A DNA stretch of 29,295 nucleotides from a virus. The position numbers and the translations under genes were made by a program. The notes beneath the pieces were generated by a model. The model was not told the DNA's origin, made no database searches, and worked only from the letters and a program-made list of their open reading frames with translations. Positions 1 through 8,022 of the stretch are shown here, one piece after another. Every line of letters starts with the position of its first letter. Within the stretch, counting starts at the first letter, position 1. The stretch covers positions 1 to 29,295 of the IMG/VR virus record IMGVR_UViG_3300009129_000068. One strand, 5' to 3'.

Positions 1-1
1 A

Positions 2-1189
2 AGGGAAATTGATGGGACGTATTATGCGTTCAATATTTTAATAGATGGGAACAACGCTACAAAACAGCAGATCTGGGAAAAGCACCAATACAATTTGAGG
101 CAAACCGTTAATATTGATCAACATGCATCTATATTTCAGCGCGGTGATACTGCAACAGATAAATTGAGCTGGGAGGGAACCACACTTGTTACAGCTCAAG
201 GCGTTTATGTTGATAACTTCCAGGCTGCAGAAGGCAGTGAATATATATTTACAGATGTTAACGGTGGGAGGCAATCAATACCGCCTACGGTAATATTCTC
301 AGCACCTAATATCATAGATGATAGCCGTATAAGGTTGTATAACGTTACGCAGGCTTCAGAGATTGAGAATACAGTAATTTCTGGTGGATCGGGATATAGC
401 AGAACCTTAACAACCAGTGATTACAATTCTGGTGATACATTAACGTTTTTGGCGACGTATCAAGTGGGTGGTGTTGCAAAGCAGGTATTCAGGGCGTCAA
501 CTGTTGTTACTAGCGCAAACGTGACAGCGACAGACAGCCAGGTTGACTGGGATGATCCAGGCCCTAACACTCTGGGCATTGATGGTTCAACGGTTACAGA
601 GTGCATTACAGACTATAGCAACATTGAGGTAGAAATAAGTGATCCAGACGATACAACTCAGAAGCAGAGGATCGCCGCCTTTATCGTTGACGCTATAACA
701 ACCGCCGATGGGATACGCAACTGGGTAAGCTTGGACGGTAATGCTGTGATTCGCTACTCTACAAACACCGCGGCGCAAATAGATGTTTCTGTAGCAGCTT
801 TAAATGTTGTTAATACGAAGGCTAGCGGTGAGCTAATAATTCAAGACACTTTTGAATTTGATTGGTCAGATGGTACTGATAGGGTGAGCACTGAAAACGG
901 GCCTAGTACTTTATGGTTAGCTCCTGCTAGGGTATTAACTATTGTTAGTGGTTCTGGTGTTACCGAGCAAGACAAGACGGACATCATTGATGGTGTACAT
1001 AGTAAAGAGACAGAGAACGGCGAGACCTTTATTGAGACCACTAGGGTAATTAGGTCTGCAACTGCAGGTAAGTCTAGCGTAAGTGGGACAAATTACACGT
1101 TTAGGGATGCCGCCGACACAAAAGACAGAATAACGTCTACAGTAGATTCGAATGGTCAGAGAACGAGTGTGACGACAGATGGCACGTGA
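2..1189 (+). CDS. Virion structural-type protein, 5' end cut by window edge
   Basis: The frame is open from base 2 with no stop, so the protein starts upstream; the TTG at 95 is only an internal codon. About 395 residues are visible. They are rich in Thr, Ser, Asp and Gly in short beta-like runs, with no membrane segment or enzyme motif. The C-terminal part (FRDAADTKDRI, then STVDSNGQRTSV) resembles the ends of tail or virion proteins I associate with environmental phages; that is recollection, not a search. The stop overlaps the next start by 11 bases, so the two are co-translated. Most likely a tail or virion surface protein; exact role unknown. Confidence 0.6.
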   Translation, partial: REIDGTYYAFNILIDGNNATKQQIWEKHQYNLRQTVNIDQHASIFQRGDTATDKLSWEGTTLVTAQGVYVDNFQAAEGSEYIFTDVNGGRQSIPPTVIFSAPNIIDDSRIRLYNVTQASEIENTVISGGSGYSRTLTTSDYNSGDTLTFLATYQVGGVAKQVFRASTVVTSANVTATDSQVDWDDPGPNTLGIDGSTVTECITDYSNIEVEISDPDDTTQKQRIAAFIVDAITTADGIRNWVSLDGNAVIRYSTNTAAQIDVSVAALNVVNTKASGELIIQDTFEFDWSDGTDRVSTENGPSTLWLAPARVLTIVSGSGVTEQDKTDIIDGVHSKETENGETFIETTRVIRSATAGKSSVSGTNYTFRDAADTKDRITSTVDSNGQRTSVTTDGT

Positions 1190-1496
1190 TAAAGATAAAG
1201 AGAAAAAAGATAAAGATAAAGATAAAAACAGGAGAAGACCAAGAGGCGTACAAGCTTCAGATAGGGGTGAAGACGACCCAGGCGGTGAATATGTTTCAAT
1301 ACAGGTTAAGGTGAACGGCCAAATTGTTTATATGAGGGACGCCGTTTTAGCAGCTATTAGGCCTAGCGGCCAAAGGCGTTACAAAGTGGATGATTCAGAC
1401 TATCTTTTGATGCCTAGAAAAGATCTTTCGCAAAACAGAAAAGCATATTTTGTGCAAATGGCTAGAAGACTTTTAAACCCAAGGGGTAAGCGTTGA
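1179..1496 (+). CDS. Small basic protein with Lys/Asp-repeat N-terminus
   Basis: A 105-residue protein starting at ATG 1179 inside the end of the preceding gene. Residues 3-16 are a charged run of KDK repeats encoded by an AAAGAT-like tandem repeat, followed by an Arg/Pro stretch (RRRPRG) and a more ordinary globular part (residues 35-105) ending in basic residues. No known domain recognised. The charged, probably disordered N-terminus could bind nucleic acid or another virion protein, but this is inference. Its stop (TGA 1494-1496) overlaps the TTG start of the next small gene, so it sits in one translational unit. Confidence 0.6.
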   Translation: MARDKDKEKKDKDKDKNRRRPRGVQASDRGEDDPGGEYVSIQVKVNGQIVYMRDAVLAAIRPSGQRRYKVDDSDYLLMPRKDLSQNRKAYFVQMARRLLNPRGKR

Positions 1497-1645
1497 GCTA
1501 TTTTAATAACTTTTTTACAAAAAAATATTATACGCCGGATTATTGGGGGCCAAGTACAGGTGATGACCCTGCTGAGTTGTCAAAGCTTTACGGGTGTCTA
1601 TATCTTGGCCTTTATGCTAATATTTACGTTAAACCAGCCTTTTAA
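1493..1645 (+). CDS. 50-aa aromatic-rich small phage protein (TTG start)
   Basis: The frame TTG 1493 to TAA 1645 gives 50 residues beginning MSYFNNFFTKKYYTPDYWGP, rich in Tyr and Phe. The start overlaps the previous stop as TTGA, and an AGGGG-containing ribosome site lies just upstream (about 1482-1490), which supports the unusual TTG start. Small proteins with a similar N-terminal aromatic pattern occur next to tail genes in other phages, as far as I recall; no function is known. It fills what would otherwise be an empty 160-base gap in a tightly packed operon. Confidence 0.5.
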   Translation: MSYFNNFFTKKYYTPDYWGPSTGDDPAELSKLYGCLYLGLYANIYVKPAF

Positions 1646-1659
1646 ACAGGTATTAAAGT

Positions 1660-1935
1660 ATGAATTTTGAACTAAAACCAGAGGACGAATATAGTCAAGA
1701 GTTCTCTTTTAAAGGCGATTGCTATATCTCTATAGTTGGGGATGGCATTGTTACGATTGAGCGTCGTGTGGGCAAGATTTTTGTACCCATGACACTGCAA
1801 GATGGGACGGAAATGACTTTTGCAGGGGAGGGCGTTATTTTTAACAGCTCAATCTCTGCAAATAAAGAGTTTAAACACCGACTCAAGGTTGCTACTTCTA
1901 GCGGCTTAATGGTTGATATTGTTAAGGAGCGCTAG
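1660..1935 (+). CDS. Hypothetical phage protein, beta-rich, 91 aa
   Basis: ATG 1660 follows the 50-aa gene by 14 bases with a weak CAGG ribosome site. The 91 residues alternate hydrophobic and polar positions (for example YISIVGDGIVTIERRVGK, then ITANK-like turns), suggesting a small all-beta fold of the kind used for decoration or fibre-attachment proteins. No motif or membrane segment is present. The next gene begins 2 bases after its stop, so it belongs to the same operon. Function unknown. Confidence 0.6.
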   Translation: MNFELKPEDEYSQEFSFKGDCYISIVGDGIVTIERRVGKIFVPMTLQDGTEMTFAGEGVIFNSSISANKEFKHRLKVATSSGLMVDIVKER

Positions 1936-1937
1936 GT

Positions 1938-2402
1938 ATGGGACTTTTAAATAAAAAAAGCTCTATTGATCCTAAAGAAATTGCCAAGCAAGCGGCTGAA
2001 CTACGCGCTCAAAGCGAGCGATTAGAGAAAGCAACCGAGGAATTCATGAAAGGCCGCTCAATCAAGAGGGCTGAGCAAGAAATTGCAAATGAATTAGAGG
2101 CTGTTAATCAAGTTCGTGAATCATTAAAGAATGATGCGGACAAGATTAAGCTTGAGGCTGCTGAGGAGTTAGACAAGGCTAAGCGCACAGTTTCAGGTGC
2201 TGAAGATAAGCTGAAAGTATTAGATCAGCGCGAAGTAGACTTGAATGATAGAGAAAAGGCCTTATCTGAAGAGGAAGAGGCTTTAAAAGCGTTTAAGGTT
2301 ACAGCGTCACAATCTTTGAAGTCTGCAAAAGAGATGGAGAAGAAATATAGTGATAAGCTGAAAGAAATCACTAGAACTTTGCAGGCTTTAATTAATGGCT
2401 AA
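1938..2402 (+). CDS. Coiled-coil protein, 154 aa
   Basis: The protein is almost entirely Glu, Lys, Ala, Leu and Gln with heptad-like spacing from about residue 12 to 150 (KEIAKQAAELRAQSERLEKA; DLNDREKALSEEEEALKAF), so a long alpha-helical coiled coil is the main visible feature. There is no signal peptide or catalytic motif. It overlaps the next gene by 8 bases. Coiled coils in this position may be fibre shafts, assembly chaperones or small scaffolds; nothing in the sequence chooses between them. Confidence 0.65.
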   Translation: MGLLNKKSSIDPKEIAKQAAELRAQSERLEKATEEFMKGRSIKRAEQEIANELEAVNQVRESLKNDADKIKLEAAEELDKAKRTVSGAEDKLKVLDQREVDLNDREKALSEEEEALKAFKVTASQSLKSAKEMEKKYSDKLKEITRTLQALING

Positions 2403-2730
2403 CTCGCCAGTTAATCGTAAGGTATCAACCACTCAACTAATTAACGATACAACCGTACAAGCGGCAGTGTCTACTAATTCAGTTAAGTTTGATGTTTTAC
2501 GTGAGCAGGTGGCAGTATTGCGAAGTACGAACCTGGACGGGTCTGCCGTAATATCTTTGTATTATGACGCACCAGACGGATCGGTTGATAACCCAGCTAC
2601 AGACGATAACGGAGCAGCAGTGACGCTTACGCCAACTAATCCAGAGCGTATTATTAACGTTCCAGGTACATACAGAACAGCGGTAACCACAGCGGCAACC
2701 ACTCAAGGCATAGTATTTATACAAGCATGA
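2395..2730 (+). CDS. Hypothetical virion protein, 111 aa
   Basis: ATG 2395 lies inside the end of the coiled-coil gene and the stop overlaps the next start (ATGA at 2727-2730). The protein is rich in Thr, Val, Ala, Asn and Asp with alternating beta-like segments (FDVLREQVAVLRS, GSAVISLYYDAPDG) and lacks Cys. Composition resembles the small beta-rich proteins at 12419-13416 in this same window, which sit among head and tail genes. A decoration or attachment role is plausible; no family was recognised. Confidence 0.6.
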   Translation: MANSPVNRKVSTTQLINDTTVQAAVSTNSVKFDVLREQVAVLRSTNLDGSAVISLYYDAPDGSVDNPATDDNGAAVTLTPTNPERIINVPGTYRTAVTTAATTQGIVFIQA

Positions 2731-3038
2731 CAATTACAGTTAAGTTAGGCACAGATAGACGACGATGGTTTGATGGAATCCAATTTACAATGGATAAGTC
2801 AGACATTCGCACATTAACGCTAGATTATTCAGGGGAGTTAGGTACTGATACCGTTTCAAGTGTAAGTACCTCTGATGAGAATCTAACAGCAGGTACGCCA
2901 GCTATATCTAGTAACGTTGTGACAATAAGTATAAGCGCAGTACAAGAGGGTTCGGTAGCCTATACAGACGTAACTATGACAACTACGGCAGGTGATGTAA
3001 TTAGTACTAAAGTACGTATAAAAGGGGTTGATAGATAA
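2727..3038 (+). CDS. Possible phage fibre-tail adaptor-like, Ig-like protein
   Basis: This 103-residue protein starts with the ATGA overlap at 2727. The pattern around residues 28-50 (TLDYSGELGTDTVSS, then a strand, then VVTISISAVQEGS) and the ending with a TTAGDVIST-type strand before a basic last strand resemble small Ig-like proteins annotated as phage fibre-tail adaptors, in which an LDY-x-LG-D-T-I-S motif precedes three beta-strands. The match is by memory of the pattern only. Position before the terminase genes and close to a structural gene fits a virion role. Confidence 0.5.
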   Translation: MTITVKLGTDRRRWFDGIQFTMDKSDIRTLTLDYSGELGTDTVSSVSTSDENLTAGTPAISSNVVTISISAVQEGSVAYTDVTMTTTAGDVISTKVRIKGVDR

Positions 3039-3235
3039 TGATATATCTTCTGTATGGTTTTTATGACGGGGTAATATACGAAGAGGATTTGTTGGGCGTG
3101 TTCTCTAGTGAAGAAAAGGGTTTAGAGGCATCAAAGATCCATAAGGCGGAGCGTGAAAATATAGAGTTTGGTTCGAAATACGACGGGTATAAAGTAAAGC
3201 AAGCACCTTTGGGTGAGTTGATAGGGGATAAGTAA
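3038..3235 (+). CDS. Small DUF7336-like protein, 65 aa
   Basis: The start ATG 3038 touches the previous stop (TAATG) and the stop touches the terminase start (TAATG at 3234-3237). The sequence MIYLLYGFYDGVIYEEDLLG followed by VFSSEEKGLEA resembles short proteins of unknown function in which a first strand is followed by a GVYST-EEKA helix start (DUF7336-like). No catalytic residues are evident. It is translationally coupled to the terminase genes, but no packaging role is known. Confidence 0.55.
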   Translation: MIYLLYGFYDGVIYEEDLLGVFSSEEKGLEASKIHKAERENIEFGSKYDGYKVKQAPLGELIGDK

Positions 3236-3606
3236 TGCCAGGCGGACACCCAACAACATATACAGAAAAACATAATGAGCAGGCAAAGGAATACATAGAG
3301 TATACGAGCGATGCCATTCCGTCTATTGCTGGTTTAGCACTCTTTTTGGGCGTGGATCGATCAACTGTGTACAAATGGCGTAATGAAAACCCAGAGTTCT
3401 CCCACACGTTAGCTTGTTTATTGCTCAAACAGGAGCAGACAGCGCTTAATAAAGGGTTAACCGGAGACTTTACACCAGCTATCACAAAGCTAGTTTTGGC
3501 TAATCACGGGTACTCTGATCGCATAGAGCAAAATACCACTGCAGTAGTTAAAGTAACTGGCGAAATGTCAGACGAAGAGCTTGAACGAATAGCCAATGGC
3601 AACTAA
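3235..3606 (+). CDS. terS: Terminase small subunit (DNA recognition)
   Basis: The 123-residue protein has a helix-turn-helix at about residues 30-50 (SIAGLALFLGVDRSTVYKWR) followed by a helical oligomerisation region, the usual build of phage small terminases (P22 gp3/Sf6 gp1-like). It would bind the pac or cos site and deliver the DNA to the large subunit. It directly precedes the large terminase and overlaps it by 11 bases, which is the strongest support for the name. The C-terminus (SDEELERIANGN) is the usual acidic tail. A packaging site is often inside or near this gene, but I could not identify one by eye. Confidence 0.85.
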   Translation: MPGGHPTTYTEKHNEQAKEYIEYTSDAIPSIAGLALFLGVDRSTVYKWRNENPEFSHTLACLLLKQEQTALNKGLTGDFTPAITKLVLANHGYSDRIEQNTTAVVKVTGEMSDEELERIANGN

Positions 3607-5092
3607 GCAGGAAGCAGCAAAGGAATTATTAGCACGTCGCAAGGGCAGAAAGGGTTTTGCTGACTTTTGCCGTTATACCACTCCAGAAGAGCCGCCAGCA
3701 GAACACCATGAGCTTATATGTGATATAGGCGATCGAATCATTAACGGTACGTGCAAGCGTGCTATGTTCTTTATGCCTCCAGGTTCAGCCAAGTCTACTT
3801 ATGCAACTGTTAGATTTCCTGCTTACTTCTTAGGAAGGATGGGAAAGAAAGGTGTTATATGTGCCTCATACAATGACACGCTAGCAACTCAGTTCGGGCG
3901 CAAGACTCGAAACCTAATAAGACAAAAAGAGACACAAACTCTATTCCCTGGATTACAACTCAAGGTAGATTCTCAAGCTAAAGGTGAGTGGGAGACAGAA
4001 GACGGTGGTTTCTATTTCTCTGTAGGTATAGGTGGGGGTGTAACTGGTCGTCGTGGTGATCTAGGTATTATCGATGATCCTATTAGGGGTCGAAAAGATG
4101 CTGATAGTGAACTGATCCGCGAAAATGGGTGGAACTGGTATCTAGAGGACTTTAGAACACGTCTTAAGCCTGAAGCGGCTGTATTGATCATAATGACTCG
4201 ATGGCATGAGGATGATTTAGCGGGCCGCATACTTCCTGATGATTGGGACGGCCAAAGCGGCAAGGTTATAGCTAAAGATGGCGAGGAATGGGAGGTTGTT
4301 TGTTTACCTGCTCAAGCTAAAGAAAACGACATATTAGGACGTAAGCCTGGTGAATGGTTGTGGACTGACTGGTTTACTCCTGATTGGTGGCTGCAGACTA
4401 AAGCCACAGTTACACAGCATGGCTTTAGGCCGTGGAATTCCCTGTACATGCAAACCCCAGCAGATGACGAAGGTGCATTCTTCAAGCGTGAGTGGTTTAA
4501 GCGTTTTGAGTTAGGCAAAGAGCCTGCTACATCAAACTATCAATCAACTGACTTTGCAACCCGTGATGGTGAAGGTGACTTTACTGAGTTGGGTGTATTT
4601 GGCATGTGCTCAAAAGGTGAGTTATGGGCAAAAGATTGGTGGTATGGACAAGAAACAACCGACGTATGGATAGATGCACAGCTAACACAGTATAATAAGT
4701 ATGATTGTTATGCGGCATTTGGTGAGACGGGGCAGATACGAAGAGCTATTGAGCCATTCCAAGAGATGCGAAGCAAGCAGCGCGCCATATATCCTCGCTT
4801 AGAGTGGTTGGTTAGGTCTGGCGATAAAGCTTCTATAGCAAGGGCGTTCCAAGGTATGGCTAGCATGGGTTTAGTCCATATACCTTACACTGAATGGGGT
4901 GATAGGCTAATTAACCAGTTATGTAAGTTTCCAACCGGAAAATATGATGACGCGGTTGATGTATGCGCATTAATGGCACTGGCTATACAGTCGGCTCATC
5001 CAGCTATAATTGAACATAAGAATGAAGACCAGCCAGTTAGAGACGCTTATAGCTGGTACGACGAAGACGAAGGCGAATCATGGCGAGCATAG
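3596..5092 (+). CDS. terL: Terminase large subunit (packaging ATPase/nuclease)
   Basis: This is the DNA packaging motor. Walker A is PPGSAKST at residues 61-68, and Walker B is LGIIDDP near residues 156-162. A TRWHEDD motif at 201-207 is typical of phage terminases. The C-terminal half is the RNase H-like nuclease: Asp319 in STDFA, an acidic residue near 376 and the KYDDAVD motif (449-455) are the probable metal ligands. The 498-aa length is normal for the family. It pulls DNA into the procapsid through the portal and cuts the concatemer. It overlaps terS by 11 and the portal gene by 13 bases. Confidence 0.95.
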   Translation: MATKQEAAKELLARRKGRKGFADFCRYTTPEEPPAEHHELICDIGDRIINGTCKRAMFFMPPGSAKSTYATVRFPAYFLGRMGKKGVICASYNDTLATQFGRKTRNLIRQKETQTLFPGLQLKVDSQAKGEWETEDGGFYFSVGIGGGVTGRRGDLGIIDDPIRGRKDADSELIRENGWNWYLEDFRTRLKPEAAVLIIMTRWHEDDLAGRILPDDWDGQSGKVIAKDGEEWEVVCLPAQAKENDILGRKPGEWLWTDWFTPDWWLQTKATVTQHGFRPWNSLYMQTPADDEGAFFKREWFKRFELGKEPATSNYQSTDFATRDGEGDFTELGVFGMCSKGELWAKDWWYGQETTDVWIDAQLTQYNKYDCYAAFGETGQIRRAIEPFQEMRSKQRAIYPRLEWLVRSGDKASIARAFQGMASMGLVHIPYTEWGDRLINQLCKFPTGKYDDAVDVCALMALAIQSAHPAIIEHKNEDQPVRDAYSWYDEDEGESWRA

Positions 5093-6939
5093 ATAAGATT
5101 AAAAAGCATTTTGAAGACTTTGTGGACGCAACAGAGGACGCTAGATCTGCAGCGGAAAAGCGCAGAGACTACCGAGATCTCAAACAGTGGACAGGCGAAG
5201 AGAAGCAGAAGCTTAGCGCTAGAGATCAAGCGGCTATTGTATTTGATCAGTTTAGCAAGAAGGTTGACGCTATTACAGGTCTTGAGGTTCAGCGCAGAAC
5301 CGACCCCAAAGCTTTGCCAGTTCACCCTAAAGACGAAAAGGCGGCCGAGGTTATTACTGACGGCTTACGGTTTGTTGAGTCAAAATCATTTCTTGATGAG
5401 TCTGCTACTGATGTATTCGAGGATAAACTTGTAGAGGGTTACGGTGGCGTAATAACTGAGGTAGAGCGCAAAGGTGAAGAGTTTGTCATTAGCCCTAAGC
5501 GCATACCATGGGATCGAATATATTTTGACCCACATTCAAGAGAAAAAGACTTTAGTGATTCATCCTACTTCGGTATTACGTTATGGATGGATCTAGAGGA
5601 TGCCATAGCTCTCAATGAGGAAAAGCGCGATGAGATAGAAAGCGCATTTCATGAGGCTGAATTCTCTGATGAGACTTTTGAGGATAGGCCTAAGTACTGG
5701 ATAAACACAGAGCGTAAACGAATTCGAGTGAATCAGGAGTTCTATTTACACAAAGGCGTTTGGCATGAGGTGTTCTACTCGGGTGATATCGAGGTGATTG
5801 AGTCCAAGCCCTCACCGTATGAAGACGAAGACGGCGAGCCGATGTGCCCTATTGAGCTTGAATGTGACTTTGTTGACCGTGAGAACGCTCGCTGGGGGTA
5901 TATGGAGCGTTTGATTGATGTTCAGGATGAGATAAACCACCGCCGGTCTAAAGGGCTTTACATGCTCTCAAGTAAGACGGTTATAGCTGATCGTGGGGCG
6001 TTTGGCAGTACCCCAATCGAAAAGGTCTTACAGCAGTTTAGAAAAGGCTTCACATTCATTGAGAAGCTTAAGGGCACAGAGGTTGAGATAGACAACCAGC
6101 AAGACCTAGGGCAAAGCCAGCTAGCATTTTATCAAGACGCTCAGAATGCTATGGATTCCGTAGGTATTAACCCAGAGTTATCAGGCTCAACTGATACCGC
6201 TATTAGTGGACGTGCATTTATTGCAAGACAGCAGGGCGGCATGGTTGAGCTTGCCCGTATTTTCTCTAATCATTCAGCCTGGAAGCGTAGAGTATACAGA
6301 CAGATATGGTTAAGAATGCGCCAGTTCTGGACTGAAGAAAAATGGGTAAGGGTTACGGATAATGAAAACGCATTGCGGTTCGTAGGCATTAATGTACCTA
6401 TTACCATGGTGGAGAAGCAGCTAGAAGAATCTGCAGGTATGGACATTAATAAGATTCGAGAGCGCAATCCTGATGCCGTAGACGCATTCATTAAACAAGA
6501 GATACAAGCCAACCCAGCACTAGGACAAGTAGTTGAAAAGCGCAACGATGTTAAGCAGCTTGAGATGGATATTATTTTAGAAGAAGTGCCAGACACAGCA
6601 ATCATCCAGCAGGAGCAATTTGAGATGCTGGCTAATTTGGCGGGTACTCGTGGCGATCCGCAAATGTTTGAGGCATTGCTTTCCTTGTCTAATATGCCAA
6701 ACAAAGACGCCGTTTTAGAGAAGTTCAAACCAGATGAGCAGGCGCAACAACAGCAGGCACAGGCTCAGCAGCAGGTTATGGAGATGGAAACAGCAGATAA
6801 AATGGCAGATATAGCCAAGAAGCAGGCGGAAGCACAGAAGACAGTAGCAGAGATACCGTTAGTGGAGGCTCAAACAAAAGACGAATTGGCCTCTGCAGTG
6901 GAGAGAGTTGGAAAAACAAGCACAATGGGTTTACAATAA
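5080..6939 (+). CDS. Portal protein, P22-like
   Basis: The 619-residue protein begins inside the terminase end and matches the P22-type portal pattern: a helical N-terminus (RDYRDLKQWTGEEKQKL), ITGLEVQRRTD near residue 67, a wing segment with PKRIPWDRIYFDPHSREKDF, and a mid-protein helix ending in SGRAFIARQQGG. The C-terminus from about residue 550 is a Gln/Ala-rich helix, corresponding to the barrel-type tail of P22 portals. It forms the dodecameric ring at one vertex through which DNA enters and leaves. Somewhat shorter than P22 gp1 (725 aa). The gene order terminase-portal-scaffold-capsid supports the call. Confidence 0.92.
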   Translation: MASIDKIKKHFEDFVDATEDARSAAEKRRDYRDLKQWTGEEKQKLSARDQAAIVFDQFSKKVDAITGLEVQRRTDPKALPVHPKDEKAAEVITDGLRFVESKSFLDESATDVFEDKLVEGYGGVITEVERKGEEFVISPKRIPWDRIYFDPHSREKDFSDSSYFGITLWMDLEDAIALNEEKRDEIESAFHEAEFSDETFEDRPKYWINTERKRIRVNQEFYLHKGVWHEVFYSGDIEVIESKPSPYEDEDGEPMCPIELECDFVDRENARWGYMERLIDVQDEINHRRSKGLYMLSSKTVIADRGAFGSTPIEKVLQQFRKGFTFIEKLKGTEVEIDNQQDLGQSQLAFYQDAQNAMDSVGINPELSGSTDTAISGRAFIARQQGGMVELARIFSNHSAWKRRVYRQIWLRMRQFWTEEKWVRVTDNENALRFVGINVPITMVEKQLEESAGMDINKIRERNPDAVDAFIKQEIQANPALGQVVEKRNDVKQLEMDIILEEVPDTAIIQQEQFEMLANLAGTRGDPQMFEALLSLSNMPNKDAVLEKFKPDEQAQQQQAQAQQQVMEMETADKMADIAKKQAEAQKTVAEIPLVEAQTKDELASAVERVGKTSTMGLQ

Positions 6940-6953
6940 GCAATAGGTGAAAT

Positions 6954-7190
6954 ATGGCAAAGTTTAGGTATATTGGCGAAAATATGGTTATTTACACCAT
7001 GGACGGGGAGCGTAAAGAGCTTCCAGTTAACGCTTACTTGGGGAACAAGCTTAAAAAGGGTGACACCATAGAGTTTGATGGGTGGATTGCTGAAAAAGCT
7101 AGAAAAAACCCCAGCTATGAAGAAGTAAAAGAAAAGAAGCGCGGGCCAAAACCAAAAAAAGAAGTAGTTCAAGAAGAGTCACAAGCTTAA
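6954..7190 (+). CDS. Hypothetical protein between portal and scaffold, 78 aa
   Basis: ATG 6954 has an AGGTGA ribosome site about 6 bases upstream (6946-6951). The N-terminal 55 residues look like a compact beta fold (KFRYIGENMVIYTMDGERK, then LGNKLKKGDTIEFDGW), and the C-terminus is Lys/Glu/Pro-rich (KKRGPKPKKEVVQEES) and probably disordered. Small genes of this size are often found between portal and scaffold genes. No family recognised; a head-assembly role is inferred only from position. Confidence 0.6.
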   Translation: MAKFRYIGENMVIYTMDGERKELPVNAYLGNKLKKGDTIEFDGWIAEKARKNPSYEEVKEKKRGPKPKKEVVQEESQA

Positions 7191-7200
7191 CTTGTGGGCG

Positions 7201-7245
7201 ACGACGGTCTGCGGTCGATTAACGGGACGACGCCATAACGGTCGA
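7201..7245 (+). repeat. Two imperfect tandem repeats, each able to form a hairpin
   Basis: ACGACG at 7201-7206 is followed by CGGTCGA at 7212-7218, and ACGACG at 7227-7232 by CGGTCGA at 7239-7245. Each copy can fold as CGAC, a loop of 8-9 bases, then GTCG. The repeats are GC-rich relative to their surroundings and occupy the whole gap before the scaffold gene; the last copy ends at that gene's ribosome site. A translational or processing signal is possible; the function is not known. Confidence 0.4.
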
Positions 7246-7259
7246 AGGTGAAATGTTTA

Positions 7260-8003
7260 ATGAGTGATATTGCTGCTGTATTTGATGATGAGGTTGTAGA
7301 GGAAGTAACTGAAGAGGTAAGCCAAGCCGAAGAGGTTAACGAGCCTGCAAAAGAATCTGAAAAGGTCGAAGAGGCACCAGAGGTAGAATCGAAAGACGAG
7401 CCGAAGGAGCCAGAGAAAGCGGAGACGACATCCGAAGAAGAAGCGGAAAAAGAAAATTGGACATTTCAAGCGGTGAAAGATGAGCGCCGTAAACGTCAAG
7501 AGTTGGAGAAGCAATTAGAAGAGCTAAAGGCAGGCCAAAATAATCCTGAGCCTAAAGAGCTACCAGACATTTTTGAAAATCAAGAGGGTTTTGTTAATGA
7601 CCTTCGAGAACAAATGCGGGTAGAAACTAGACAGCAGATTATTCAAAACCAACGGGATATGATGATCGAATTCAAGAGCGACTACGAAGAAAAAGAAGCC
7701 GCTTTTATTGAGTTCGGGAAAAATAACCCAACGCTTTTAGCAGAAGCTAATACGGCTGCTAATCCTGCTAAATTCGCTTATGAGCAAGGCACTAAAATCC
7801 TTGAGTATAAGCAGATGCAAGACGTTGACGGGATGAAAGCAAAGCTTAGGGCAGAGATCGAAGCGGAAGTGCGATCAGAGCTTGAAAGCAAGCAATCATC
7901 TATCGATAAGAAAGCGCAGAACCTATCACCATCTTTGGCAGGAGCTAGGGGAACGGTAGAGACTGAAGAGTCTGTTCCAGAAAACCCAGGCGATTTATTT
8001 TAA
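7260..8003 (+). CDS. Scaffolding protein (probable)
   Basis: I chose ATG 7260 (MSDIAAVFDDEV), preceded by AAGGTG at 7246-7250, rather than the GTG at 7248. The 247-residue protein has a very acidic, low-complexity N-terminus (about 60 residues of Glu, Val, Lys, Pro), a charged helix with a coiled-coil look (DERRKRQELEKQLEELKAG), a globular middle and a helical, charged C-terminus. This composition, no catalytic motif, and the position between portal and major capsid are typical of phage scaffolds, which direct procapsid assembly and then leave. It could also be a capsid chaperone. Confidence 0.75.
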   Translation: MSDIAAVFDDEVVEEVTEEVSQAEEVNEPAKESEKVEEAPEVESKDEPKEPEKAETTSEEEAEKENWTFQAVKDERRKRQELEKQLEELKAGQNNPEPKELPDIFENQEGFVNDLREQMRVETRQQIIQNQRDMMIEFKSDYEEKEAAFIEFGKNNPTLLAEANTAANPAKFAYEQGTKILEYKQMQDVDGMKAKLRAEIEAEVRSELESKQSSIDKKAQNLSPSLAGARGTVETEESVPENPGDLF

Positions 8004-8022
8004 TTTTAAAAGGTAAATTATT

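Noticed and set aside
3105-3485. 126-aa minus-strand frame
   Set aside because: Overlaps the small terminase and its neighbour; no conserved features.
6270-6728. 152-aa minus-strand frame
   Set aside because: Shadow of the portal gene.
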